In this document: positions 25,248 through 33,508 of the stretch, piece by piece
Layout of the letters: each line of letters begins with the position of its first letter
Position numbering within the stretch: position 1 is the first letter of the stretch
Origin: Chloroflexota bacterium
GTDB lineage: Bacteria; Chloroflexota; Anaerolineae; Promineifilales; Promineifilaceae
Assembly (NCBI GenBank): GCA_003696605.1
Contig: RFGV01000028.1
Coordinates: 1 to 33,508, forward strand
Direction: 5' to 3'
DNA length: 33,508 nt
Made by a program: the position numbers and the translations under genes
The notes under the pieces: generated by a model
What the model was told of the DNA's origin: nothing
Databases searched by the model: none
Seen by the model: the letters and a program-made list of their open reading frames with translations, nothing else

Positions 25248-26159
25248 CTATGAGCTTTTTGCTAGAGCTTCTGCACCGCCGACAATGTCCAGAATTTCAC
25301 TGGTAATGCTTGTCTGGCGTGCTTTGTTTCTGTCCAAAATAAGAATTTCTATCAATTCGGCAGCGTTATCAGTTGCATTGTTCATAGCAACCATGCGCGC
25401 ACTGTGTTCACTGGCTAACGCCTCCAATACAGATTGATAAATTTGCAACTGAGTAAAACGCGGCACAATCACATCCAGTAAAGCACTGGGTTCTGGTTCG
25501 TAACTGTATACACGTTCAGAAACACCAGTGAGATCAACCTGTCGTACATATTCTGCCACTGCCATATTGGCAAAATCCATGGGCTTGAGTGGCAACAATT
25601 GCTTAATTGTCGGCACACGTGTTACCAGGTTGATGAAGTCGGTGTATGCAATAAACACCTGGTCTACTTTGCCAGCCAGGTAATCTTCTGTAACTAATCT
25701 GGCTATTGGCGAAATGTCCATAATCGAGGGAGAATCTGGAATGCCATCAAATGCGGCAACCACGTTGTACCCTCGCCGAATCATCAAATCGCGTCCCTTG
25801 CGACCAACTGCTATCACCTGAACGGGTGTGTCTAGGGCATTAATGAATTTTTCGGCACGTTGAATGATATTTGTGTTATATGCGCCAGCCAGCCCCCGAT
25901 CACCGGTAATCAGAATTAGTCCGGTGTTTTTGATTTCCTCGCGAACGGTGAGCAAGGGGTGTCCAGTGGAGGCCACACCCGGTTGGGCGGCCAGATTGTG
26001 CAGAATTTCAAATGCTTTGCCAGCATAAGCGCGAGTTGCCTCTACCTGACGTTGAGCACGACTGGCTTTTGAAGCAGAAACGGCCGCTAACGCATTCGTC
26101 ACTTGAGAGATATTTTTGATACTACGAATTCGCTTGTTTAGTTCGCGTTCTGTAGCCAT
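25248..26159 (-). CDS. atpG: F1 ATP synthase gamma subunit
   Basis: 303 residues from ATG 26159 (AGGAT 7 bases upstream). The long N-terminal helix opens with the family pattern TERELNKRIRSIKNISQVTNALAAVSASK, the central Rossmann-like part contains LILITGDRGLAGAYNTNI, and the C-terminal helix contains MVAMNNATDNAAELIEILILDRNKARQ. These form the rotating shaft in the alpha3beta3 ring. It lies between atpA (60 bases upstream, with a strong hairpin) and atpD. Confidence 0.97.
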   Translation of the reverse strand: MATERELNKRIRSIKNISQVTNALAAVSASKASRAQRQVEATRAYAGKAFEILHNLAAQPGVASTGHPLLTVREEIKNTGLILITGDRGLAGAYNTNIIQRAEKFINALDTPVQVIAVGRKGRDLMIRRGYNVVAAFDGIPDSPSIMDISPIARLVTEDYLAGKVDQVFIAYTDFINLVTRVPTIKQLLPLKPMDFANMAVAEYVRQVDLTGVSERVYSYEPEPSALLDVIVPRFTQLQIYQSVLEALASEHSARMVAMNNATDNAAELIEILILDRNKARQTSITSEILDIVGGAEALAKSS

Positions 26160-26172
26160 ATGCACATCCTAA

Positions 26173-26204
26173 TTGTGTGCCGGATTTTGAAACCCGGCAC
26201 ACAA
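26173..26204 (-). repeat. Intercistronic hairpin between atpA and atpG
   Basis: TTGTGTGCCGG (26173-26183) and CCGGCACACAA (26194-26204) form a perfect 11-bp stem with a 10-base loop. It is followed by TTAGGATG rather than a T-run, so an RNA stability or processing role is more likely than termination. Confidence 0.7.
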
Positions 26205-26219
26205 CCTTAATTGTCTCTT

Positions 26220-27887
26220 TTAGCTCAGCCAGCTTTTATTGAAATCTTCAATTGCTTGCTTGAGAGCAGACTCGATTTCCTCATTCCAGGCACCGCTTTC
26301 CAAAATTGGCTGCCCTACTTCAGGATGAGCTGTATCCATATATCGCACAAATTCACGGCTCCATTGCCCAATCTTGGAAACTTCTACTTGATCCAGATAG
26401 CCGCGTGAACCAGCATAAATGAGCATAACCTGATGATGGAGCGGCCACGGATTGTATTGAGGCTGCTTTAACAGTTCCATCAATCGTTCACCGCGAGCCA
26501 ACTGGCGCTGGGTGGCTGCATCCAGGTCAGACCCGAACTGGGCGAATGCGGCCAGTTCACGATACTGGGAAAGGTCTGCCTTGAGACCACCTGCAACCTT
26601 ACTCATAGCCCGGCGCTGGGCAGAGCTACCAACACGGGATACAGACAGACCGGTGTTAATGGCTGGGCGCTGACCAGCATTGAACAGGTCAGTTTCAAGG
26701 AAGATCTGACCATCGGTAATGGAGATGACGTTTGTGGGAATGTAAGCGGACACGTCGCCCAGTAGTGTTTCGATGATTGGCAATGCTGTCAATGAACCAC
26801 CTGTGCCTGGCCGTTTTTTGATTTCGTATTTATCAGAGTCGGGCATGGCTTTCAGGTCGGCTTCGGCATTATGCCAGTCCAGATTACCAAAGTAGACTTT
26901 GCCATTGACGCCTTCGGTATCTCGGGTGACTTCTGTGCCTTTTTCCACAATAATTAGTTCGTCACGCAAACGGACAGCACGTTCCAGCAGGCGGCTGTGC
27001 AAGGAAAAGATGTCGCCAGGGTATGCCTCGCGACCAGGTGGGCGGCGGAGGATGAGGGACATCTGGCGATAAGCCCAGGCGTGTTTGGATAAGTCGTCGT
27101 AAATTACGAGAGCGTCTTTACCCTGTTCCATAAATTCTTCGCCGATGGCGCAACCGGCATAAGGAGCGAAGTATTGGAGAGGTGCAGGGTCGGATGCACC
27201 GGCGACAACGACAACGGTGTAGTCCATGGCACCATATTTTTCCAGGGTAGCAACAACCTGGGCTACCTGACCAACACGTTGGCCGATAGCGACGTAAATG
27301 CAGAGCAGGTCGCCGCCTTTTTGATTGAGAATGGTGTCGAGGGCGAGGGCGGTTTTACCAGTTTGGCGGTCGCCGATGATTAATTCACGCTGACCACGGC
27401 CAATAGGGAACATGGCATCGATAGCCATGATACCGGTCTGAACGGGGGTGTCTACGGCTTTACGCTCAATAACACCGGGAGCGATACGCTCTAACGGCCG
27501 TATCTTTTTGGCATTGATCGGCCCTTTCCCATCCAGCGGGTTACCCAACGGATCGACAACACGGCCGATAAGCTCATCACCCACAGGTACAGAAGCAATA
27601 CGCCCGGTAGCACGAACTTCGTCTCCAGCCTGAATACCAGTGTAGTCACCCATAACCACAACACCAACTGTGTCTGGCTCCAGGTTCAAAGCCACACCGG
27701 CGACACCGTTACTAAACTGTACCAATTCAGCAGCCTTGACATTGGAGAGACCATTACACAAGGCCACACCGTCTGCCACAGAGACTACTGTACCAACACT
27801 GCGGGCATCTACCTTTGGCTCAAAGTCTTTAATTTGCTCCAGCAATGAGTTCGCTATATTTTTAAAATCTGGGGCAAGGGTTGCCAT
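26220..27887 (-). CDS. atpA: F1 ATP synthase alpha subunit with a ~50-residue insertion
   Basis: 555 residues, about 45-50 more than usual. Walker A GDRQTGKT (172-179), the [15 protein letters not shown] block, [12 protein letters not shown] and the Arg-containing [11 protein letters not shown]-like block (near 416-424) are conserved. The extra residues lie between [11 protein letters not shown] and [14 protein letters not shown] (about 311-360, bases 26808-26957). In most bacteria these two blocks are almost adjacent. The insertion is in frame and polar ([20 protein letters not shown]) and keeps the flanking motifs, so it is a real part of the protein. AAGGAGG precedes ATG 27887. It is the first gene of the cluster; atpH and the Fo genes are not upstream. 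Confidence 0.97.
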   Translation of the reverse strand: MATLAPDFKNIANSLLEQIKDFEPKVDARSVGTVVSVADGVALCNGLSNVKAAELVQFSNGVAGVALNLEPDTVGVVVMGDYTGIQAGDEVRATGRIASVPVGDELIGRVVDPLGNPLDGKGPINAKKIRPLERIAPGVIERKAVDTPVQTGIMAIDAMFPIGRGQRELIIGDRQTGKTALALDTILNQKGGDLLCIYVAIGQRVGQVAQVVATLEKYGAMDYTVVVVAGASDPAPLQYFAPYAGCAIGEEFMEQGKDALVIYDDLSKHAWAYRQMSLILRRPPGREAYPGDIFSLHSRLLERAVRLRDELIIVEKGTEVTRDTEGVNGKVYFGNLDWHNAEADLKAMPDSDKYEIKKRPGTGGSLTALPIIETLLGDVSAYIPTNVISITDGQIFLETDLFNAGQRPAINTGLSVSRVGSSAQRRAMSKVAGGLKADLSQYRELAAFAQFGSDLDAATQRQLARGERLMELLKQPQYNPWPLHHQVMLIYAGSRGYLDQVEVSKIGQWSREFVRYMDTAHPEVGQPILESGAWNEEIESALKQAIEDFNKSWLS

Positions 27888-28174
27888 TCACCAACCTCCT
27901 TAGGATTGTATACTTTCCTAAAAAATTTTATGTTAAACCCGGCCAAGCAGTAGGGGGAAGAAATACGGCCAGCTATTTTGCCCGCCAGATATTTGCCTGT
28001 TCGGGTTCTCAAGTCTATCGAATCAAACTATCGAGAACGGTTATCAGCACAAGTTAAACCAGGCTGGCAGCCTGGCTGACAACCGGGCAGATATTACCCT
28101 ACCTGTCTGTATTTGTCCAACGAATTACCTATGGTGACTTGCACCAAATTCGTGTTTTGAACAATAATAAGTGC
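27888..28174. other. Divergent intergenic region between atpA and the glycosyltransferase pair
   Basis: About 290 bases without a convincing gene. Near atpA the leftward strand has TATACAAT (a -10-like box) just before the ribosome-binding site, with no clear -35 partner. The middle holds the palindrome at 28059 and the imperfect repeats GCCAGATATTTGCC and GGCAGATATTACC. The right part leads to the Rex-like site at 28175. Confidence 0.4.
28059..28075. repeat. Palindrome CCAGGCTGGCAGCCTGG
   Basis: Two perfect 8-base arms around a single G. It has no T-run and a loop too small for a normal terminator, so a protein-binding site or a short cruciform or hairpin is more likely. It sits about 170 bases upstream of atpA in the divergent region. 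Confidence 0.5.
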
Positions 28175-28192
28175 TTGTGCATTTTATCACAA
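28175..28192. promoter_or_regulatory. Strong candidate Rex operator in the atpA/glycosyltransferase region
   Basis: TTGTGCATTTTATCACAA has perfect 5-base arms TTGTG and CACAA separated by 8 bases and matches the general Rex consensus TTGTGA-N6-TCACAA at all but one position. It lies immediately before the AAGGAG purine run ahead of the glycosyltransferase leader and about 290 bases upstream of atpA. Confidence 0.65.
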
Positions 28193-28214
28193 GGAGAGGG
28201 GGAGGGCAACTTTC

Positions 28215-28247
28215 ATGAAAATGTGGGGCATAGGGTACAATCGTTGA
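28215..28247 (+). CDS. Possible 10-residue leader peptide upstream of the glycosyltransferase
   Basis: ATG 28215 has the best ribosome-binding site in the region (GGAGGG, 8 bases upstream) but opens only a short frame, MKMWGIGYNR, ending in TGA at 28245-28247. The glycosyltransferase ATG at 28250 follows two bases later in another frame and has no ribosome-binding site of its own. This arrangement suits translational coupling through a leader. Alternatively, the true glycosyltransferase start is an upstream in-frame TTG (28139) or GTG (28223). Confidence 0.35.
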   Translation: MKMWGIGYNR

Positions 28248-28249
28248 TT

Positions 28250-31057
28250 ATGTGTGGGAAACGAAAGGGTGTAAATTTTGTCGGGCTGATTTTGGTGGTG
28301 CTTGTTTTGGTTGCATTTGGGCTCCGCATGTACCGGATTGATGCGTTTGGCTTCTGGACAGATGAAGGACTTACACCTTTGCGGTCTGGTTATTCGCTTG
28401 TGGAGATTTTGAGCAATCGCATTGTGATTCAGGAGGGGATTACGAAGGATACACACCCTCCTTTTTATTATCTTTTGATCCATTTTAGTCGGTTGCTGTT
28501 TGGTGAGTCAGATTTTGCGTACCGGTATCCCAGTGTGTTGGCAGGTGTATTGTTAGTGCCGCTCATGTATCAATTGGGGCGACGGTTGCATACGCGAGCG
28601 TTGGGTCTGTGGGCGGCGGGGATTACGGCCGTTAATCCATTGCAAGTTTGGTATGCCAATGAAGCTCGTATGTACACTTTATATGTGGTGTTGGCGGCTG
28701 GTGCAGCTTATGCTTTATGGCGTGCTATACAGGGTAGTCATTTGTATCGGTATCTGGTTGTTTATTTTGTGTTGTCTGGTTTGGCTTTTTATACTCATTA
28801 TACGGTCGTTTTTCTGATTGCTGCCCAAACACCATTCTGGGTTTATCTGTTATGGCAAAGGGGTCAAAAACGGCTAATTCTCGGAACGGCCGTTTTGGGT
28901 ATGCTGGTTGTTATTCCGGTCATCCCTTTTACGATTCCTCGTCTCTTTACTGGTGCTGAAGCCAACTATTTCTATGTCCCTCCCTTCATTATGCTTCAGG
29001 ACGTTATTCATGCTTTCGGTCTTGGACTAACCACCCACTTTGAATATTTACTAACTCGTTTACTGGATATAGGCATGGCAGTCCTGGTTTTTAGCGGACT
29101 TTATGGCTTACCAAATTGGCGGACCAGGTTGTTTGTGTTGGTTTATTTATTCGCCGTGGTGGCTGGGTTGATGCTGGGATCACTCATTAAGCCCATGTAC
29201 CAGGGAGCGCGCCATATTATGGTAGGCAGTCCGGCGCTTTATTTATTGGCGGCATCAGGTATTGTTTGGTGGCTGACAAAATCTCGCATTTCATATGGGT
29301 GGCAGCGCATGGCAGCCAGGGGGATTTCGGCCGTTTTGCTGCTCGTTCTCATTGCTGGCCCGACAGTAGCTTTACAGAATTACTTTTTTGATGATACGTT
29401 TGGCAAGGATGATTTCCGAGGACTTATCCACTATATTGAAACACACGCTGGGGAAAATGACCTGATCATCTACAATAATGCTGTTTTGCTTCCTCTCCAT
29501 GCCCATTATCAGCAACGAGCAGATGTAACAGCCATAGGTGTCCCTGTGTATCCATATCAGGCAAATGAAAATACAGATTTGTTACTGGCGAAACTGGCAA
29601 AGCAGTATGATAGAATTTGGTTTGTCACTGATCCACCAGCAGACAAACGAGATGCAGGTGGTCGGGTTCAGGCATGGCTTGATTCCCATCTTTTGCCAAT
29701 TGAAGTTCGCCATTTTCCTGGTCGAACAACCGAAGTCAAATTTGTGCTTTATCGCACGAAGACTTTATCAGGAGAGTCATTACCCCAAACGACCGTTCCC
29801 CTAAACATTCAATGGCCACAAACACCCCGACTGGTTGGAATCAACCCGCTTTTCTCACAACCGGCACGCCTGCCAGCGCTTTGGCTCGACTTGTTTTGGC
29901 AAGGAAATGCCCCGGCAGAAGAAATGCACTTGCGTTTTTCTGTACGTGATATAAACGGACAGGTATGGTGGGTATGGGAACGGCCGTTTGTACTAAACCC
30001 AGACTTGTTACGAAAACAATGGTCATCAGAGAACATCACCCATACCCCTCAAGAAGTTTTTGTGCCGGCAGGATTGCCACCAGGCGAATACACTCTTTGG
30101 CTACAACCACTCGCTACAGCCACCGGTCCTGCACTTGGTGAAGCAACTCAAGTATTATCTTTTCAAATAGCCCCAACTACAGAGTGGCTCATAGCACCAG
30201 AAATATCATTTACCAGTCCATTCCCTATCCATTTTGCCAATGGCCTGCGCTTACAAGGCTATACTGTGCCGGTTCCTGTTGTCAAACCAGGACATACCTT
30301 ACCTATCTCCCTCTATTGGCAAAGTTCTAGTCCCACATTTACAAATCAAAACCTGCGTTATCGCATTGATATTGTGGACAAGGATGGCAATTCAATAAAC
30401 ACTAGAGAAGGTAATGTAGGCGCAGAGTGGCTAACCCAATGGCCGAACAATGCCTTAATTCGACAGGATACAGGCCTCTACTTTTCGCCAGAAACAACTC
30501 CCGGCACATACCGCCTGCGCTGGCAACTGATAGCCAACGGCAACCCCGTTGCCGGGCGACCATCATGGCGCCCATGGTTTGGTAAGGGTGTATTGATGGG
30601 TGAGATTGTGGTAGAACCATGGCCAATGGTAACAGAACGTCCAACAGATGCGGCGGTTATGGAGGCTCGTTTTGGGGATGCAATTGCATTATACGGGTAT
30701 AAATTGGGCGAACTGGAAAACGGCCGTTTGCCACTCACCCTCTATTGGGAAGCTCTGGATACACCACCCGCCAACTATCTGGTCTTTGTTCACCTTGTCA
30801 ACCCTGCCGACAACCAAATCGTCAGCCAAATTGATCGAATTCCGGTAAATGGTTTGCGCCCAACTCGTGGCTGGCGTATTGGGGAAATCCTCACTGACCA
30901 GTACGAACTAACCATACCGGACACACTGGAAGCAGGGGATTATACAATTAACATCGGTCTTTACCTGGGCGACACTGGTGAGAGATTACCGGTATCATAT
31001 CAAAATCAACTGCAGGAAAACAATCAGCTTTCCATCACCACCCTGACCCTGCCATGA
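28250..31057 (+). CDS. GT39-like polytopic glycosyltransferase (GT-C fold) with C-terminal beta-sandwich tail
   Basis: 935 residues from ATG 28250; the upstream in-frame TTG 28139 would add 37. The first helix (about 11-26) is followed by an extracytoplasmic loop with the likely catalytic acidic pair D38/E39 (FWTDEG). DTHPPFYYLL (67-76) and the block NEARMYTLYVV (137-147) mark the PMT/ArnT-like GT39 family, which uses polyprenyl-phosphate sugars. About ten helices extend to ~375, and a soluble domain (about 380-520) follows. After it come at least three related beta-rich units, each with a 'LRLxGY ... LPISLYWQ'-type core (near 540, 680 and 820). It overlaps the next gene by 4 bases (ATGA). 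It probably decorates a cell-surface glycan or protein. Confidence 0.88.
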   Translation: MCGKRKGVNFVGLILVVLVLVAFGLRMYRIDAFGFWTDEGLTPLRSGYSLVEILSNRIVIQEGITKDTHPPFYYLLIHFSRLLFGESDFAYRYPSVLAGVLLVPLMYQLGRRLHTRALGLWAAGITAVNPLQVWYANEARMYTLYVVLAAGAAYALWRAIQGSHLYRYLVVYFVLSGLAFYTHYTVVFLIAAQTPFWVYLLWQRGQKRLILGTAVLGMLVVIPVIPFTIPRLFTGAEANYFYVPPFIMLQDVIHAFGLGLTTHFEYLLTRLLDIGMAVLVFSGLYGLPNWRTRLFVLVYLFAVVAGLMLGSLIKPMYQGARHIMVGSPALYLLAASGIVWWLTKSRISYGWQRMAARGISAVLLLVLIAGPTVALQNYFFDDTFGKDDFRGLIHYIETHAGENDLIIYNNAVLLPLHAHYQQRADVTAIGVPVYPYQANENTDLLLAKLAKQYDRIWFVTDPPADKRDAGGRVQAWLDSHLLPIEVRHFPGRTTEVKFVLYRTKTLSGESLPQTTVPLNIQWPQTPRLVGINPLFSQPARLPALWLDLFWQGNAPAEEMHLRFSVRDINGQVWWVWERPFVLNPDLLRKQWSSENITHTPQEVFVPAGLPPGEYTLWLQPLATATGPALGEATQVLSFQIAPTTEWLIAPEISFTSPFPIHFANGLRLQGYTVPVPVVKPGHTLPISLYWQSSSPTFTNQNLRYRIDIVDKDGNSINTREGNVGAEWLTQWPNNALIRQDTGLYFSPETTPGTYRLRWQLIANGNPVAGRPSWRPWFGKGVLMGEIVVEPWPMVTERPTDAAVMEARFGDAIALYGYKLGELENGRLPLTLYWEALDTPPANYLVFVHLVNPADNQIVSQIDRIPVNGLRPTRGWRIGEILTDQYELTIPDTLEAGDYTINIGLYLGDTGERLPVSYQNQLQENNQLSITTLTLP

Positions 31058-33300
31058 GGATATTTGTGTCAGAACAAAAACAAACTATTTTTGCCACTTT
31101 CATCGCAACTCATTCTCACTTGTTATTGGCATTGATATTAGTTATTTATCTGGTGATTACAGGAGCGTATAGCATCATTAATCCGTTATTTGAAGCACCA
31201 GATGAACATTGGCATTTTTTCACAGCAGAATACATTGCCCAAAACGGCCGTTTGCCCTACGTAGCCGAACCTTATGACGAATGGCTCAGTCAGGAAGCTG
31301 CCCAACCCCCTCTATATTACATCATTGGCGGGCTACTTATTCGGCCAATAAATACAGCCAACGCCCGTGAGCAAGTCTGGCTCAACCCGTTTGCCCAGAT
31401 TGGTTACGCTGCGGCCCTCACTAACATCAATTTAGCCGTTCATACACCAGCCGAAGCATGGCCATGGCAAGGATACGCATTGGCCGCCCACCTGCTACGG
31501 GGGTTTTCCACCTTACTAGGGTTAGGAACGCTATTGTTCATCTATGGGACAGCTCGTTTGTGCTGGCCGGATTCGCCACAACGCGCCCTCCTGGCAGTGA
31601 GTCTGGCTGCTTTTCTCCCCCAGTTTAATTTTGTACACGCCTCTATTACCAACGATACATTGATTACATTTTTGGCCGCTGCTGCTATATGGCAAATTGT
31701 GCGTTTGTGGCAACAACCCATTACCTTTTATCGCCTTTTATGGTTGGGCATTACTATCGGATTGGCTATCCTGAGCAAAAATGCAGGCGTGCTTTTATTA
31801 GCATACGGATTAGGGGTGTTGGTATTGGTAGCTATCCGCGAGAGACGTTTCCGACTGCTTTTCTCGACTGTACCAGTTGTGTTGTTGCCTGCCATTTTTA
31901 TTGGCGGGTGGCTTTGGTGGCGTAACTGGCAACTGTATGGTGATCCTACAGCAGCAAACCAATTTGTAAGGCTGGCGGGCGGCGATCGAAATTATTCCGT
32001 TTGGCAGGTATTGAGTGAAACGCCTAGCCTGTGGCTATCGTTTTTTGGTGTGTTTGGCTGGTTTAATTTACGCGCCCCCAACTGGGTCTATTGGATATGG
32101 AATGGGGTGGCAGGAACGGCCGTTCTGGGCACAATTCTCTCTTTGTTTCCCCACCACTCCCAACCTGTACGACCAAATAGCTGGCAAACCATTCTCAAAC
32201 ATCCTCGCTTTTTGGCATTCCTTTTAGCTGGTTGGGTAGGGCTGGTTTACGCCGGACTGGTCGCTTTCATGATGCGCACACCAGCAGCCCAAGGCCGGCT
32301 ACTTTTTCCGGCTATTGTACCTTTAATGCTGGGGCTGGCGTGGGGAATTTCGCAACTGGGACAATGGATAACGGCCGTTATCCCTCTCTTCGCCTTTACA
32401 ACTACCTTCTACTGTCTCTTGTTTACCATTCGTCCGGCCTACACCCCGCCCCCACTTTACACCGAACTCCCCAACTATGCGACTCCCCTACAAATCCAAA
32501 TGGAACATGGCTTAACCCTGGTGGGTATTCATGTAGAAACTCCAGAAGCTCAACCAGGGGAGCCGATTTGGTTGACCCTATACTGGCAAGCTGACAGACC
32601 GATTACCAGGCCACCAGAGTTTGTGTTAGATATTCTGGGCCGGGGTCAAGAACCAATTGCCCACCTGCACAGCTATCACGGACGCGGTTTGTATCCAGCC
32701 AATCTGTGGCCTACTGGCAAAATCGTAGCCGACCGATTTGCCGTGCGTATCGATCCATTTGCCCAGGCCCCGGTAATGGGAAGATTCTTTGTGCGCCTTG
32801 TTGACAGTCCACAAGCTGTACCAATAGGAGAGATAAAAATCACCCCCACACAATGGCCGAAAATGTCATCTGATGAGGTGTTGGTACAAATTGGTGATGG
32901 CGCAACATTAACGGCCGTTTTTCTGGACACATATAAAGCACAGCCAGGGGATACTGTACATGTTTACGCTATGTGGCAAATCACTGCTAATATCTCTCAA
33001 GACTATACAACGCTCATCCACTTAGGACCAGCTAACCAGGCACCAATTGTAACCGGTGACAGCCCTCCCCTGCAGGGAGATTACCCCACTCACCTCTGGG
33101 CTGCAGGCGAGATTATTGAAGATGAATACACACTCCAATTGCCGGATGATATAGAAAACGGCCGTTACCCAGTCTGGATTGGCATGTATGACCCCAATTC
33201 ACTAACCCGTCTTCCTCTTTTCGTTCAAGGAGAACGCCAACCAAATGATGTGTATCTGGTTGGCTGGCTAGAGATCAACGCCCAGACCAATACGCCATAA
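31054..33300 (+). CDS. GT39/DUF2142-like polytopic glycosyltransferase with C-terminal beta-sandwich tail
   Basis: 748 residues. After the first helix (about 22-42), the loop holds NPLFEAPDEHWH with the likely catalytic D50, followed by AQPPLYYIIGG, the GT-C pattern seen in GT39 and DUF2142 enzymes. About ten further helices reach ~475. The tail (about 490-745) has two units whose cores, LTLVGIHVETPEAQPGEPIW and TLTAVFLDTYKAQPGDTVHV, are related to each other and to those of the upstream gene. Overlap of 4 bases with that gene indicates coupled translation and a shared pathway. Substrate is not predictable. Confidence 0.87.
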   Translation: MRIFVSEQKQTIFATFIATHSHLLLALILVIYLVITGAYSIINPLFEAPDEHWHFFTAEYIAQNGRLPYVAEPYDEWLSQEAAQPPLYYIIGGLLIRPINTANAREQVWLNPFAQIGYAAALTNINLAVHTPAEAWPWQGYALAAHLLRGFSTLLGLGTLLFIYGTARLCWPDSPQRALLAVSLAAFLPQFNFVHASITNDTLITFLAAAAIWQIVRLWQQPITFYRLLWLGITIGLAILSKNAGVLLLAYGLGVLVLVAIRERRFRLLFSTVPVVLLPAIFIGGWLWWRNWQLYGDPTAANQFVRLAGGDRNYSVWQVLSETPSLWLSFFGVFGWFNLRAPNWVYWIWNGVAGTAVLGTILSLFPHHSQPVRPNSWQTILKHPRFLAFLLAGWVGLVYAGLVAFMMRTPAAQGRLLFPAIVPLMLGLAWGISQLGQWITAVIPLFAFTTTFYCLLFTIRPAYTPPPLYTELPNYATPLQIQMEHGLTLVGIHVETPEAQPGEPIWLTLYWQADRPITRPPEFVLDILGRGQEPIAHLHSYHGRGLYPANLWPTGKIVADRFAVRIDPFAQAPVMGRFFVRLVDSPQAVPIGEIKITPTQWPKMSSDEVLVQIGDGATLTAVFLDTYKAQPGDTVHVYAMWQITANISQDYTTLIHLGPANQAPIVTGDSPPLQGDYPTHLWAAGEIIEDEYTLQLPDDIENGRYPVWIGMYDPNSLTRLPLFVQGERQPNDVYLVGWLEINAQTNTP

Positions 33301-33438
33301 AATTAACAAAGACACCAAGACATGATAAAGGCTTTTCTTAGCGATCTCGGCAACCTTACAGGGAAAAACCACCACACCTGAACGGTCACCAAATTTCCAC
33401 ACAAAAACGAGTTCTTATCCCCACCCCCAAAACAAAAA

Positions 33439-33466
33439 CGCCCGTGACAGATAACCATCACGGGCG
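33439..33466 (-). terminator. Intrinsic terminator of a leftward gene beyond the window
   Basis: CGCCCGTGA (33439-33447) and TCACGGGCG (33458-33466) form a 9-bp stem with a 10-base loop; on the leftward strand TTTTTGTTTTGG follows. The remaining 42 bases to the window edge should hold the 3' end of that gene, but the frame cannot be fixed. The gap 33301-33438 shows nothing recognisable. Confidence 0.88.
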
Positions 33467-33508
33467 CAAATTGGCAACAATATCTATTCTATCGAATTGG
33501 CTCTTTCT

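Overview
This 33.5 kb window looks like chromosomal DNA of a bacterium that respires or is at least facultatively aerobic. It most likely belongs to the Chloroflexota (Anaerolineae/Caldilineae-like). That placement is inferred from protein character (a long-linker adaptor with a two-permease MacB-type exporter, GT39-like polytopic enzymes with C-terminal beta-sandwich tails, a b6-like cytochrome b with APWY in place of PEWY) and was not tested by any search. GC content is moderate by eye. No phage, IS element, CRISPR array or rRNA was seen.

Layout. (1) 1-6.6 kb: the start of a leftward membrane protein, two tandem orphan OmpR-type response regulators, a Nudix CoA pyrophosphatase, a leftward ridA - response regulator - histidine kinase operon, then rightward efp and a DUF952 gene. 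(2) 6.5-12.4 kb: a leftward Hsp70-like ATPase whose C-terminal third looks like a GyrA-type six-bladed beta-pinwheel, preceded by a leftward cytochrome bc operon (Rieske, cytochrome b, diheme cytochrome c). (3) 12.6-21.3 kb, all leftward: membrane-fusion adaptor, ABC ATPase, two FtsX-type permeases, a small membrane protein, a GT4 glycosyltransferase, argS, dcd and tRNA-Val(TAC). (4) 21.5-22.2 kb: rightward rex, the NADH/NAD+-sensing repressor. (5) 22.2-27.9 kb: leftward atpA-atpG-atpD-atpC-mreB, an F1-only ATP synthase cluster with no delta or Fo genes. (6) 28.2-33.3 kb: two rightward, overlapping polytopic GT-C-like enzymes with related C-terminal modules.

The central theme is energy metabolism with redox control. 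Rex is encoded here, and Rex-like operators (TTGTG-N8-CACAA type) lie over the rex promoter, upstream of the bc operon, and in the divergent region between atpA and the glycosyltransferase pair. Perfect intercistronic hairpins occur inside both the bc and the F1 operons.

The two most unusual observations are these. First, the palindrome AACGGCCGTT, with core ACGGCCGT, occurs about 33 times as the 8-mer core (about 0.5 expected by chance). It appears in genes in all three reading frames and between genes, so it behaves like a highly iterated palindrome of the cyanobacterial HIP1 kind. Second, the Hsp70-like protein is fused to a gyrase-type propeller.
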